Positions 18,176 through 27,813 are shown, counted from the stretch's first letter. The stretch is DNA of 64,000 nucleotides from JAXMDC01 sp046349035 (GCA_046349035.1 JAXMDC010000002.1:620001-684000), one strand, 5' to 3'. Translations and numbers: made by a program. Notes: generated by a model from the sequence alone, not told the origin.

Positions 18176-19264
18176 TCATCCGGGCAGGGCGCCACTCGCT
18201 GCCGGTACACGATCGATGGGCCCCTGCCACATAATCCACTGACCGGGGTGGGCGCGGACGATCGGCTCCAAATAGGCCGCGTAGTGCCGCGCGCAGTCGC
18301 GGAACGCGCGGTCGCGGTTGGGCCCCCGCACCGGCAGCGGCGCGCCAACGGTCACGCTGTAACTGCGGAACGGCTCGTGTTCCAGCGTGGCGACCGGAAG
18401 CAGCGTTGCGCCGTCTCGGTAGGCGATGTTCAGCGGGGTGGTGGCGATCGCGAGCCATGCGGCCGCGCCGATCGGAACGTGAATCACTCGACGGCCGATA
18501 TAGGCGTTGTTGGTCACGCAGACGATGCCGTTCGCGGCGAGATGTTCCCGGATCTCCCGCGTTGCGGTCAAGGCGCTGGACTCGTCGAACACCACCCGGC
18601 GCTGGCAATAGCGGCTCTCGGCGCCGACCTGGATCGGATTGAGGAGCCGTGCCCCCACCAGCGAACTCGAAAAGCCGTGGGTGATAGCGCTCGTGCACCA
18701 GAACTGGAAGCCGGCTTCGGCAATGCCGCGCCTGCCGATGAGCGAGTGGTGGCGAAGGTTGTCGAACCACAGGATCGCCCCGCGTCCGGCGGCAAGCGCC
18801 GAGCGGATGTTGTCGAGCCCCTCGACGCGAATGGCGGCCCGATGGTCGGGCGCCAGGTGCTCGGCAACGGTCATGAGGCGGCGCCGGTGCAGGGAGATGA
18901 CATGGTCGCGCCACAGATCGCGGACGAACGCCCCGTCGACGGCGGGCCCGTAAAAGGCCCGCACTCGTTCACCGAAGCGCCGATAGCGCCCGGAACCCGC
19001 CCCCCGGCTCAGCCAGCGCATTCGGTCGCCCGCCGCCGCCCACCGCGTGGGCTGCAGCGCCTTGACCGCGAGGGCCGACAGTCCGAGCAAGAAGCCCTCG
19101 CGGAAGTCCGCTCCCCGCAACAGGTGGCGTCGCTTTGCCGACAGGCGGGAACCGAACGACGGGTTGACTGCCGCCGAAGGGACCGCCTTGCCAGACGCGT
19201 CCGCGGCACCTGCCGATCCCTTGGCCCGCTCCCGTCCTTGTGCGGCCTTCTCCTCGGGTCGCAT
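18176..19264 (-). CDS. LpxL-like lysophospholipid/lipid A acyltransferase family protein
   Basis: This 362-residue protein resembles the LpxL/HtrB late acyltransferase family in its C-terminal half: the block VCVTNNAYIGRRVIHVPIG, followed by LAIATTPLNIAYRDGATLLP and ending near HPGQWIMWQGPIDR. The N-terminus has a basic region and one likely membrane-associated segment. The usual HX4D/E catalytic motif is not evident; the corresponding region reads WFDNLRHHSLIGRRG. The ATG at 19264 is preferred over an upstream in-frame codon at 19378 because GGAGG precedes it and the longer form would overlap sdhE. Substrate is unknown. Confidence 0.75.
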   Translation of the reverse strand: MRPEEKAAQGRERAKGSAGAADASGKAVPSAAVNPSFGSRLSAKRRHLLRGADFREGFLLGLSALAVKALQPTRWAAAGDRMRWLSRGAGSGRYRRFGERVRAFYGPAVDGAFVRDLWRDHVISLHRRRLMTVAEHLAPDHRAAIRVEGLDNIRSALAAGRGAILWFDNLRHHSLIGRRGIAEAGFQFWCTSAITHGFSSSLVGARLLNPIQVGAESRYCQRRVVFDESSALTATREIREHLAANGIVCVTNNAYIGRRVIHVPIGAAAWLAIATTPLNIAYRDGATLLPVATLEHEPFRSYSVTVGAPLPVRGPNRDRAFRDCARHYAAYLEPIVRAHPGQWIMWQGPIDRVPAASGALPG

Positions 19265-19359
19265 TCGCCTCCGGCTGTAGTGGCGGCATTCTTCGGGGCT
19301 GACAGCCGCGCCCGCCGCCACTATATCCGGGCGCAACACCCCTTCACGAGGCCAGAGTG

Positions 19360-19659
19360 ATGACGGAGCCACTGGCATCCAGCGCCGGGCTCGACTTGCG
19401 CCGCAAGCGCCTTCTCTTCCGGGCGCGTCATCGCGGCATGCACGAGCTTGATGTCATCGTCGGGCGCTTCGCCGACGAGCGCCTGGCCGGCCTCGATGCC
19501 GGTGCGGTCGAGGCCTTCGAGCGCCTGCTCGATGCTCCCGAGCCGGATCTTTACGCCTGGCTCATGGGCACCAAGCCGCGGCCGCCCGGCGCGCAAGGGG
19601 AACTGGTGTCGGTCATCGCGGCTTTTGCCGGATCGGGCGCCGCCGCCCGAGGCGCTTAG
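19360..19659 (+). CDS. sdhE: Succinate dehydrogenase assembly factor 2 (FAD assembly factor SdhE)
   Basis: The 99-residue product helps attach FAD covalently to the succinate dehydrogenase flavoprotein SdhA. The family signature RGMHELDVIVGRFADE, corresponding to the conserved RGxxE motif, and the C-terminal LYAWLMGTKP are present. A GTG at 19357 directly before the ATG is an alternative start. It is divergent from the acyltransferase gene and sits ten bases before mfd, a pairing common in Alphaproteobacteria. Confidence 0.94.
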   Translation: MTEPLASSAGLDLRRKRLLFRARHRGMHELDVIVGRFADERLAGLDAGAVEAFERLLDAPEPDLYAWLMGTKPRPPGAQGELVSVIAAFAGSGAAARGA

Positions 19660-19668
19660 GCAAGACGC

Positions 19669-22600
19669 ATGACCGCGCTACCCAAGGCCCTTCGCGGACT
19701 CTTCGGCCGCCCTGAGACGCTCCTTGCCGGCGTGCCGCCGGGTCTCGACGGTCTGGCCCTTGCCGACCTCGCGGCGCTGGCCGCGCAAGAGGGCTCGCAG
19801 CGCCTCATCTTCGTCGCCCGCGACGGGCAACGCCTCGCCGAGGTCGAAGCGTCGCTCGCCTTTTTCGCACCCCGCCTGCGGACGCTCGTCCTGCCGGGCT
19901 GGGACTGCCTGCCCTACGACCGCGTCTCGCCGCATGCCGCCGTCGTCGCCCGTCGCATGGCGACGCTCGCCGCCCTGGCGCGGGACCAGGCCGGGGAGGG
20001 GCCTGAGATTGTCCTCTGCACGGTCAACGCCATCATCCAGCGCTTGCCCCCGCGTGCCGAGCTGGCACGCCGCGCCCTATCGGTAGCCAACGGCTACCGC
20101 CTTCCGCTCGACAAGCTGGTTGCCTGGCTTGAGGACAATGGCTTCAACCGCACCGGCACCGTGCGCGAGGCCGGCGAATATGCAGTCCGCGGCGGCATCG
20201 TCGATCTGCTCGCGGCCGGCGCCGAACTTCCGACCCGCCTGGACTTCTTCGGCGACACCATCGAGCAGATCCGCACCTTCGACATCGAGACCCAGCGCAC
20301 CACCGGTTCTCGCCAGCGCCTCGATCTCGTCCCGACCAGCGAACTCATCCTCACCACCGAGGCGATCCGCCGCTTCCGCGAGAAATACGTCGCGCTCACC
20401 GGCGCCCCGGACCGCAGCGACATCCTCTACCAGTCGATCAGCGAGGGCCGCCGCCACCCCGGCGCCGAGCATTGGCTGCCGCTCTTCTACGAGCGCCTCG
20501 ACACGCTCTTCGACTACGTCGCCGCCAGTCCTCTGGTGCTCGACCATCTCGTCGACGAGGCGCTGACCGAGCGGCGGACCCTGATCCAGGACCACTTTGC
20601 CGCGCGGCGCGCTGCTGCCGACGAGTCGGCGCAGGGCGTCCCCTATAAGCCGATCCCACCGGACCTTCTCTACCTCACCGAGAACGACTGGCGTGCCGCA
20701 CTCGGCAGCCGCCCGATCCTCCGCCTCTCGCCGTTCTCCGTTCCGCCGGCCGCCAACGTCGTCGATCTCGCCGGCCGCCACGGACGCACTTTCGCGGCCG
20801 AACGGGCCGGCAGCGACGTCAACGTCTTCGACGCCCTCATCGCCCATCTCGACTCGCTGCGCAGCGCCAAGCGCGTCGTGCTTGCTTGCTGGAGCGAGGG
20901 CAGCCGCGACCGCATGAGCCAGGTGCTCGGCGATCACGGCTTTGCCGGCCTTGCTGCGGTAGCCGACTGGGCGGGCGCGCAGGCTGCCCCCAAAGGATCC
21001 GTCGCCACTGCCGTCTTCCCCATCGAGACCGGCTTCGAAACCGCCGACCTTGCGGTGATCGGCGAGCAGGACGTGCTTGGCGACCGGCTGGTGCGCGCCC
21101 GCAAGAAGACCAAGCGCGCCGGCGACTTCCTCGCCGAAGCGACCAGCCTCGCCGCCGGCGATCTGGTTGTCCATGTCGACCACGGTATCGGCAGGTTCGT
21201 CGGCCTGACCACCATCACCGCCGCCGGCGCTCCGCACGATTGCCTGGACATCCTCTACGCCGACAATGCGCGGCTGTACCTGCCGGTCGAGAACATCGAG
21301 CTTCTGTCGCGCTACGGCTCGGAGGACACCGACGTCGCCCTCGACAAGCTCGGCGGCGTCGCCTGGCAGTCGCGCAAGGCCAAGCTGAAGAAGCGCCTCC
21401 GCGACATGGCGGCGGAGCTGATGAAGATCGCCGCCGCCCGCGCCCTTCGCACCGCCGCTGTGCTGCCGGAGCCGGACGGCCTCTACGCCGAGTTCTGCGC
21501 CCGTTTCCCCTTCGACGAAACCGAAGACCAGTTGACCTCTATCGACGCGGTCATTGCCGATCTCGCCTCGGGCCGACCGATGGACCGCCTCGTCTGCGGC
21601 GACGTCGGCTTCGGCAAGACCGAAGTCGCCCTCCGTGCCGCTTTTGTGGCTGTCATGAGTGGCAAGCAGGTCGCGGTGGTCGTGCCGACGACGCTTCTTG
21701 CCCGCCAGCACTACAAGACCTTCGCCGAGCGCTTCGCCGGCTTCCCGGTGAGGGTGGCACAGGCCTCGCGCCTGATTTCGGCCAAGGACCGCACCGCCCT
21801 TGGCCACGGCCTGAGCGAAGGCACCGTCGACATCGTCATCGGCACTCATGCCCTTCTCGGCAAGTCGGTCAAGTTCCGCGATCTCGGCCTGCTGATCGTC
21901 GACGAGGAGCAGCACTTCGGCGTCCGCCACAAGGAGCGGCTGAAGGAACTCCGCGCCGATGTGCATGTGCTGACCATGACCGCGACGCCAATCCCGCGGA
22001 CGCTGCAGCTCGCCTTGACCGGCGTCCGGGAACTGTCACTCATCACCACGCCGCCGGTCGATCGCCTGGCCGTCAGGACCTTCATCTCGCCCTTCGACCC
22101 GCTGATGGTGCGCGAGGCGATCCTGCGCGAGCGCTACCGCGGCGGCCAGACCTTCTACGTCTGCCCGCGCATTTCCGATCTTGGCGAGGCCCGCGCCTTC
22201 CTCGCCAAGGAGGTGCCCGAGGTGAAGGTCGCTGTCGCGCACGGTCAACTGCCGCCGCACGAACTGGAAGACGTGATGAACGCCTTTTACGACGGCGCGT
22301 ATGACGTGCTGCTATCGACCTCGATCGTCGAATCCGGTCTCGACGTGCCGACCGCCAACACCCTCATCGTCCATCGCGCCGACATGTTCGGCCTCGCCCA
22401 GCTCTACCAGCTGCGCGGGCGCGTCGGCCGCTCCAAGGCCAGGGCCTATGCGCTGTTCACCGTGCCGGCCGGACGCTCGTTGACCGTCAACGCCGAGCGG
22501 CGCCTGAAGGTCTTGCAGTCGCTCGACCAGTTGGGCGCCGGCTTCCAGCTCGCCAGCCACGACCTCGACATCCGCGGCGCCGGCAACCTCCTCGGCGAGG

Positions 22601-23175
22601 AGCAATCCGGCCACATCAAGGAGGTCGGCTTCGAGCTTTACCAGCACATGCTGGAAGAGGCGGTCGCTTCGCTCCGCGAGGGCACCGGCGAACCGGACGA
22701 TCGCGCCTGGTCGCCGCAGATCACCATCGGTGCGCCGGTGATGATCCCCGAGGACTATGTCGGCGACCTGCAGCTCCGCATGAGCCTCTATCGCCGCCTC
22801 GCCGACCTCAACGACGCCGCCGAGATCGACGCCTTCGGCGCCGAGATGATCGACCGCTTCGGCCCGTTGCCGGCCGAAGTAGAGCATCTCCTGAAGGTGG
22901 TGTTCGTCAAGTCGCTCTGCCGCGCCGCCAATGTCGAGAAGATCGACGCCGGCCCGAAGGGGATGGTGATCGCCTTCCGCGACAACATCTTTGCCAATCC
23001 CGCCGGGCTGGTCGCCTGGATCGGCAAGCAGGGAAGCCTTGCCAAGATCAGGCCCGACCAAAAGGTCGTGCTGTTCCGCGAGTGGGAGGACGCCGAAGAC
23101 CGCCTGAAAGGCGTCGCCGTGGTGATGACCGAGTTCGCCCGCCTCGCAGCCGGCGGCAAGAAGGCGGCTGCCTGA
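19669..23175 (+). CDS. mfd: Transcription-repair coupling factor
   Basis: The 1168-residue Mfd translocase removes RNA polymerase stalled at DNA lesions and recruits the UvrA2B nucleotide excision repair complex. Domains in order are a UvrB-like N-terminal module (residues 1-480), the RNA-polymerase-interacting CarD-like domain starting near LAAGDLVVHVDHGIGRFVGL (about 500-570), a RecG-like translocase with Walker A GDVGFGKTE near 644 and DEEQHFG near 743, the TRG-type motor C-terminal half, and a C-terminal TRCF domain. Length is full. It starts ten bases after sdhE. Confidence 0.97.
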   Translation: MTALPKALRGLFGRPETLLAGVPPGLDGLALADLAALAAQEGSQRLIFVARDGQRLAEVEASLAFFAPRLRTLVLPGWDCLPYDRVSPHAAVVARRMATLAALARDQAGEGPEIVLCTVNAIIQRLPPRAELARRALSVANGYRLPLDKLVAWLEDNGFNRTGTVREAGEYAVRGGIVDLLAAGAELPTRLDFFGDTIEQIRTFDIETQRTTGSRQRLDLVPTSELILTTEAIRRFREKYVALTGAPDRSDILYQSISEGRRHPGAEHWLPLFYERLDTLFDYVAASPLVLDHLVDEALTERRTLIQDHFAARRAAADESAQGVPYKPIPPDLLYLTENDWRAALGSRPILRLSPFSVPPAANVVDLAGRHGRTFAAERAGSDVNVFDALIAHLDSLRSAKRVVLACWSEGSRDRMSQVLGDHGFAGLAAVADWAGAQAAPKGSVATAVFPIETGFETADLAVIGEQDVLGDRLVRARKKTKRAGDFLAEATSLAAGDLVVHVDHGIGRFVGLTTITAAGAPHDCLDILYADNARLYLPVENIELLSRYGSEDTDVALDKLGGVAWQSRKAKLKKRLRDMAAELMKIAAARALRTAAVLPEPDGLYAEFCARFPFDETEDQLTSIDAVIADLASGRPMDRLVCGDVGFGKTEVALRAAFVAVMSGKQVAVVVPTTLLARQHYKTFAERFAGFPVRVAQASRLISAKDRTALGHGLSEGTVDIVIGTHALLGKSVKFRDLGLLIVDEEQHFGVRHKERLKELRADVHVLTMTATPIPRTLQLALTGVRELSLITTPPVDRLAVRTFISPFDPLMVREAILRERYRGGQTFYVCPRISDLGEARAFLAKEVPEVKVAVAHGQLPPHELEDVMNAFYDGAYDVLLSTSIVESGLDVPTANTLIVHRADMFGLAQLYQLRGRVGRSKARAYALFTVPAGRSLTVNAERRLKVLQSLDQLGAGFQLASHDLDIRGAGNLLGEEQSGHIKEVGFELYQHMLEEAVASLREGTGEPDDRAWSPQITIGAPVMIPEDYVGDLQLRMSLYRRLADLNDAAEIDAFGAEMIDRFGPLPAEVEHLLKVVFVKSLCRAANVEKIDAGPKGMVIAFRDNIFANPAGLVAWIGKQGSLAKIRPDQKVVLFREWEDAEDRLKGVAVVMTEFARLAAGGKKAAA

Positions 23176-23185
23176 CCGCCGCCTG

Positions 23186-24901
23186 CTAGGCCGAGGCCGC
23201 CGCCCGGTCGGTCGCGACTTGACCTGGCCCGGTGACGCTCTGCGCCAGCGCGGCGCGGTCGATCGCCCCGTCCGCACCGCGTGGCAGCCGCGGCACGATG
23301 CTGATCCCCTCCGGCATCAGATGGAGGGCGATGCCGGCATCGATGAGCGAACGGCGGAAAGCGCCGGTGTTGGTCGCCGCGGCATCGGTGAAGACCACCG
23401 CCGCCCGAAGCGACTGGCGGTTCCCGGTCCCCGGCGCGAGGAACGCCGCCGCCTCCCGCACGCCCGGCTGGCCCTGGTAGATCGCGTCGAGCGAGGCGGT
23501 CGGCACGCTGATGCCGCCGACCGTCACCCGGTCGCTGTCGCGCCCGACCGGCACCGCGAGCGCCGGCGAACTGCCGGTCAGGCGGCAGACGACGTCGGTG
23601 CGGATGAAGCCCTCGCTGTCCGCGTCTAGCCCGGTTGCGACGCCCTCGCCGATGGGCAGGCTGCCGGTCGGCGGCACCACCGCCCCCTTGAGCGCCATCG
23701 TCCCATTGAGGAGCGAGCGGTCGCGGTCGCCCGCCCGCTGTGGCCGGCCATCGAGCCGCGTCTCCAGCATGGTCCCGGCGTTGGTCGACTGCGAGTTCAG
23801 CCCGACCTTGCCGAGGGGCAGGCCGGCCGGCGCCCGTTCCGCCCGACGCCGGGGGATGAATGCCAGTTCGTCCAGCACCGTCACGTCGACGAATTTCGTC
23901 GCCGCCGCACTCGGCACCGGCGGCGGCAGGGACTCCGGATGGACGCTCTTCCAGACCGCGCCGATGATGGACGGGCGCGGCGCCCCGCGCCGCGTCAGTG
24001 CGCTGACCAGCGGTTCGGCGAGCGCACCCGGCAGGAGAACGAAATCCGGCGCGAGATTGCCGGCATGGACCACCAGCGGCCGCAGGCCCGAAAAGTGGTG
24101 GAGATGCAGCGTGCCGCCGGTGAAGAGCCACGGCACCAGACCGGCGCCGATGCCGGCAAGGCCGGAGAAGGAGAACGGCACGAGCAGGCTCGCCCCTTCG
24201 GGGAGCCGGCACTCCACCACCATCGACAGGCCGGCGGCGAGCCACTGCGCGTGGCTGCGGGCATGCACCTGCGCCGCCCCGTCGCTGCCGACCGCGGTCA
24301 TCGACAATGTCGCGACGTGGTCGGGCGAGGAGCCGGGCGAGGGCGCCGCCGTCGCGTCGGCCGGCGCCGTCACCGTGTCGAGATCGACGATCCCCTCGGG
24401 GAGACCGCTGCCGAGCCCGTAGACGCGGCTCACCGTCGGCAGTCCGCCGGCAACGCTGATGCCGCGCGTGCCGACCTTGTCGCCGTCCACCATGCCGGTC
24501 GTCACCAGGGCCGACGGACGAACCTTCTCGAGGTTGATCGCGCTGTCGCGGCGCCGCCAAAGCGGTGGCAGCGGCGCGACGATGAGGCCGGCGCGGAAGG
24601 CGGCGAGGAGGGCAAGCACCGTGTCGACCGTCGCCGGCGTCTCCAGCGCCAGCACCTGGTCGGCGCTGAGGCCGTCTGCCTTGAAGCGGGCCGCCATCGC
24701 CGCGACCCGCGCCTCCGCCTCGGCGTAAGTGAGCCGCTTGGCCGGGCTGCGGTTCCACAGCGGGCGGTCGGGATCGTCGACCAGCGCCAGCCGGCTGCCG
24801 ACTCGGGCGGCGGTCTTCTGTAGGAGACCGTCGAGTGTGGTCCAGTTCGCCTGCGGTCCGCCCGGCAAGAGCGCCGCCGCCGACCGATCGCCCACAATCA
24901 T
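23186..24901 (-). CDS. Degenerate AMP-binding (ANL superfamily) protein
   Basis: The 571-residue protein is organised like an acyl-CoA synthetase: RLTYAEAEARVAAMAARFKA near residue 63, a central domain, and a C-terminal lid-like part. Active-site motifs are eroded: the phosphate-binding loop normally reading TSGTTGxPK is replaced by TAVGSDGAAQVHA, no clear YGxTE block is visible, and the C-terminal catalytic Lys region reads LPRGADGAIDRAAL without the expected Lys. It is therefore likely non-adenylating or strongly diverged. It starts after a GAGGGGG ribosome site, 24 bases downstream of the solute-binding-protein gene, so the two probably form an operon. Confidence 0.75.
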   Translation of the reverse strand: MIVGDRSAAALLPGGPQANWTTLDGLLQKTAARVGSRLALVDDPDRPLWNRSPAKRLTYAEAEARVAAMAARFKADGLSADQVLALETPATVDTVLALLAAFRAGLIVAPLPPLWRRRDSAINLEKVRPSALVTTGMVDGDKVGTRGISVAGGLPTVSRVYGLGSGLPEGIVDLDTVTAPADATAAPSPGSSPDHVATLSMTAVGSDGAAQVHARSHAQWLAAGLSMVVECRLPEGASLLVPFSFSGLAGIGAGLVPWLFTGGTLHLHHFSGLRPLVVHAGNLAPDFVLLPGALAEPLVSALTRRGAPRPSIIGAVWKSVHPESLPPPVPSAAATKFVDVTVLDELAFIPRRRAERAPAGLPLGKVGLNSQSTNAGTMLETRLDGRPQRAGDRDRSLLNGTMALKGAVVPPTGSLPIGEGVATGLDADSEGFIRTDVVCRLTGSSPALAVPVGRDSDRVTVGGISVPTASLDAIYQGQPGVREAAAFLAPGTGNRQSLRAAVVFTDAAATNTGAFRRSLIDAGIALHLMPEGISIVPRLPRGADGAIDRAALAQSVTGPGQVATDRAAASA

Positions 24902-24925
24902 TTATCCGCCCCCTCTTTGCCGTCC

Positions 24926-26812
24926 TTAGGCGGGCTCTGCCCACCAGGTCGGGAATGTGTAGCCGTAGACCGACGTCGCCGCCGGCCGCTTGATCCGGCT
25001 CCAATGCGCCACCCACTGATCGGGCAGGAAGTAGAGCGGGACCACGTAATGTTGCGATACGAGAACGCGGTCGAGCGCACGCACCGCCGACACGAAATCT
25101 TCCTTCGAGGTCGAGGCCGTCATCGCCTTGATCATGGCGTCGATGGCCGGCTCCTTCGCCCCCGCATAGTTCTGCGACCCGTCGGTACTTGCCTGGTCCG
25201 ACCCCCAGCGATTGATCTGCTCGACCCCCGGCGACAGCGACGCGCCGTAAGCGGTCAGGAACATGTCGAAGTCGAACGCCTGGATCCGCCGCTCATATTG
25301 GGCTGAGTCGATCAGTCTGACATTCATTTTGATGCCGACCCGCTCGAGCGTCGTGTTGTAGGCAAGCGCCAGGCGCTCGGCGTCCTTGGTCAAAGCTAGG
25401 AATTCGAACGTCAGCTGTTGCCCGTTCGCCTTGTTGACCATCTGCCCGTTGCGCGCCTCGTAGCCGGCGCTGGTGAGCACGTCGACGGCCGCGCGCAGTG
25501 CCGCCCGGTCGTTGCCGGACCCGTCGGTCTTGGCCGGCTGGTAGGTGCCGGCCATCACCTCGGGAGCGACGGCATTGGCGAAGGGGGCGAGCAGCGCCTT
25601 CTCGCGGTCCCCGGCCGGCCGCCCGCGCGACGACAACTCGGAGTCCTCGAAGAAGCTCGCCGAGCGCTTGTAGACGCCGCGGTAGAGGTTGGCGTTGATC
25701 CACTCGAAGTCGAACAGCATGGCCATCGCCCGCCGCACGCGGATGTCGGCGAACACCGGCCGACGCGTGTTCATGACGAAGCCCTGCATTCCCTTCGGCG
25801 TCTGGGTTGGGAAGGTCGCCTTGATGACCTTGCCTTCGTTCACCGCCGGGAAATCGTAATTGCCGAGCCAGGAGGCCGGGTCGGTGTCGGGGTTGATGTC
25901 GTAGAGCCCGCGCTTGAAGGCCTCGAACATCGTCGTCGTGTCGCGGTAGTAGTCGATGACGATGCGGTCGAAATTGTCGAGGCCGCGCTTCACCGGCAGA
26001 TCCTTCCCCCAGTAGTTGGGGTTGCGCTTGAGGACCATGCGGCTCGGCGCCTGCACCTCCTCCACCATGTACGGCCCGTTGCCGAGCAGCGGCTTCAGCG
26101 TCGATTGGTCGAAGGTGTCGACGTTGATCGCGTGCTTCGGCAGGATCGGCATCAAGCCCATCAGGAGGGGCGTTTCGCGGTCGGCGAGCTTGTTGAAGGT
26201 GATGCGGATGCCGCGCTCGCCGACGAGGTCGATGCCCGCCATGCGATCACGGTAGGTTTTGTAGACCGGCCGCCCCTTGTCGGCGAGAAGCTCGATGGTG
26301 AACTTGAAATCGGCGGCCGTCAGCGGTGCGCCGTCCGCCCAGCGTGCATTGCGGTTGAACGTGAACTCGACCCACGAGCGGTCCGCCGGCGTCTCGATCG
26401 ACTCGGCGATCAGGCCGTAGAGGGTGAACGCCTCGTCGCGGCTCCGCGCCATGATACGCTCATGCACGTTGTCGCCGAAGATCGGGTCGTAGAGGCCGCG
26501 AGATGTCGTTGCCGCCCCCCTGACGATGAAGGGGTTCATGCTGTCGAAGGTGCCGATCACGCCATAAGTCAGCGTTCCCCCCTTCGGCGCGTTTGGGTTG
26601 GCGTAGGCGAAGCTGGTGAAATTCGCCGGCTGTGCCGGGTCGCCATACATGGCGATGCCGTGCGACGGCGCGGCAAAAGCGCGGTCGACGCGGCCGAACA
26701 GCCCGAGCGAACCGGCGACGAAGCCCGCCGCGCCGCCGAGCAGCCCGGCGCGCCGCGTGAGGCGCAACGGCTGGCCGTCGCGCGCTTCCTTCCCCAACCT
26801 CTCACCACCCAT
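24926..26812 (-). CDS. Extracellular solute-binding protein, family 5 (peptide/oligopeptide type)
   Basis: The 628-residue protein binds peptides or similar ligands in the periplasm for an ABC importer. The N-terminus has a Tat-like signal with twin Arg (LTRRAGLLGG), a hydrophobic stretch and AFA before the mature start. Mature signatures include GGTLTYGVIGTFDSMNPFI, the WVEFTFNRNARWADGAPLTA block of SBP family 5 and GNGPYMVEEVQ. The closest recognised group is YejA-like binding proteins. The start at 26812 is preferred because sequence upstream lacks a signal peptide. No permease or ATPase gene is adjacent; instead it is followed by a degenerate ANL protein. Confidence 0.9.
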   Translation of the reverse strand: MGGERLGKEARDGQPLRLTRRAGLLGGAAGFVAGSLGLFGRVDRAFAAPSHGIAMYGDPAQPANFTSFAYANPNAPKGGTLTYGVIGTFDSMNPFIVRGAATTSRGLYDPIFGDNVHERIMARSRDEAFTLYGLIAESIETPADRSWVEFTFNRNARWADGAPLTAADFKFTIELLADKGRPVYKTYRDRMAGIDLVGERGIRITFNKLADRETPLLMGLMPILPKHAINVDTFDQSTLKPLLGNGPYMVEEVQAPSRMVLKRNPNYWGKDLPVKRGLDNFDRIVIDYYRDTTTMFEAFKRGLYDINPDTDPASWLGNYDFPAVNEGKVIKATFPTQTPKGMQGFVMNTRRPVFADIRVRRAMAMLFDFEWINANLYRGVYKRSASFFEDSELSSRGRPAGDREKALLAPFANAVAPEVMAGTYQPAKTDGSGNDRAALRAAVDVLTSAGYEARNGQMVNKANGQQLTFEFLALTKDAERLALAYNTTLERVGIKMNVRLIDSAQYERRIQAFDFDMFLTAYGASLSPGVEQINRWGSDQASTDGSQNYAGAKEPAIDAMIKAMTASTSKEDFVSAVRALDRVLVSQHYVVPLYFLPDQWVAHWSRIKRPAATSVYGYTFPTWWAEPA

Positions 26813-26930
26813 GGCACGACCCTCCCAATACTTCGAGAACGCGGGGCCTCGATTCGCCGCAGCGTTGAAGATACACAGCCGGCTTCCTGTGGGGATCAAA
26901 AAAAGCGTCCCGAAGTCCGCCACATTTGCC

Positions 26931-26943
26931 CGCAACGGTTGCG
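26931..26943. promoter_or_regulatory. Small inverted repeat between the divergent SBP and IalB genes
   Basis: CGCAAC and GTTGCG flank a single central G, giving a 13-bp dyad in the 164-base gap between the divergently transcribed binding-protein and IalB genes. Its location suits an operator, but such short dyads occur by chance in GC-rich DNA. Confidence 0.2.
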
Positions 26944-26976
26944 CCCTCGCCAATGTGTCGGAAAAGGGGACGCTCG

Positions 26977-27642
26977 GTGGCGAACCGCTCGGAATTTGCG
27001 GCGACCGGAAGGCGCCCGGCAGGGCTCGCCGTCGCTGCTCTCGTTGGGCTCGCGGCAGGAGAGGCATGGGCTCAAGGGGCAGGGGCCGTCCGACCGCCGC
27101 CTCCGCTCGCGCCATCCGCGAAGGTACTCCCGACCCGGTCGAACTGGTTGAAGGTCTGCGGCGAGGACCCGCTGACCAAGAAGCCCATCTGTATCGTCCG
27201 CTACGACATCCGCAGCGATCAGGGACAGCTCATCGCGCAGGTGACCGTCCAGAAGAACGAGGCCGCGGACAAGCCGCCTTACGGCCTCGGCGTCATGCTG
27301 CCGATCGGTCCCTATTTCCCGCCCGGCGTGACGCTTACCGTTGAAGGAAGCGGCCGGTCCGTCAGGGCCGAGTACCAGACCTGCCTGCCGCAAGTGTGCA
27401 TGGCCGAGGCCGGTATGGACGCCGCCTTCTTCGATGCCCTGCGAAGCGGCCCAAAGCTGGTGATGGTTGCCCAGAACGCGCAGCGGAAGGACATGACCTT
27501 CGAGCTGAGCCTCACCGGCTTCTCCGACGTGTTCGACGGGCCTGGCATAGACCAGGCCGGCGCCAAGGCCCGTGACGATGCCTTGAGCCAAGAACGCACT
27601 CTCGGCACCTGCGCCGGCCGCCGGCCGGGCATGCCCTGCTAG
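26977..27642 (+). CDS. Invasion-associated locus B (IalB) family protein, copy 1
   Basis: The protein has an N-terminal signal peptide (hydrophobic stretch AGLAVAALVGLAAGEAWA followed by Gln) and then an IalB domain: W-x-K-V-C start, CGEDPLTKKPICIVRYDIR, a PPYGLGVMLPIG block and CLPQVCMAEAGMD. The paired cysteines are probably disulfide-bonded in the periplasm. IalB proteins are secreted or periplasmic; the name comes from Bartonella erythrocyte invasion but most members are in non-pathogens. GTG 26977 is chosen because AAAAGGGGA lies six bases upstream; ATG 26953 is an alternative. The last about 20 residues (GTCAGRRPGMPC) differ from its neighbour. Confidence 0.88.
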   Translation: MANRSEFAATGRRPAGLAVAALVGLAAGEAWAQGAGAVRPPPPLAPSAKVLPTRSNWLKVCGEDPLTKKPICIVRYDIRSDQGQLIAQVTVQKNEAADKPPYGLGVMLPIGPYFPPGVTLTVEGSGRSVRAEYQTCLPQVCMAEAGMDAAFFDALRSGPKLVMVAQNAQRKDMTFELSLTGFSDVFDGPGIDQAGAKARDDALSQERTLGTCAGRRPGMPC

Positions 27643-27813
27643 CAATCCCCGCGCTTGACCGTTAAGGGTTGACGAAAGCTGCCCCGAATGGCTTGGATTG
27701 TCACCGCTCGGCCAGGAAGTCGCCTTATTTTCCGGGCACCAGGGCAATCTGCGGGAGTCGACTTTCCAACCGGCTCGGGGGCACGATCCGGCGAACAACA
27801 TCAGGGTTACGAC

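Noticed and set aside
18105..18914. N-terminal extension of the DUF3326 frame to a 717-residue protein
   Set aside because: The added 270 residues are an off-frame reading of the acyltransferase gene on the same strand, with shadow-like composition; the family start is at 18104.
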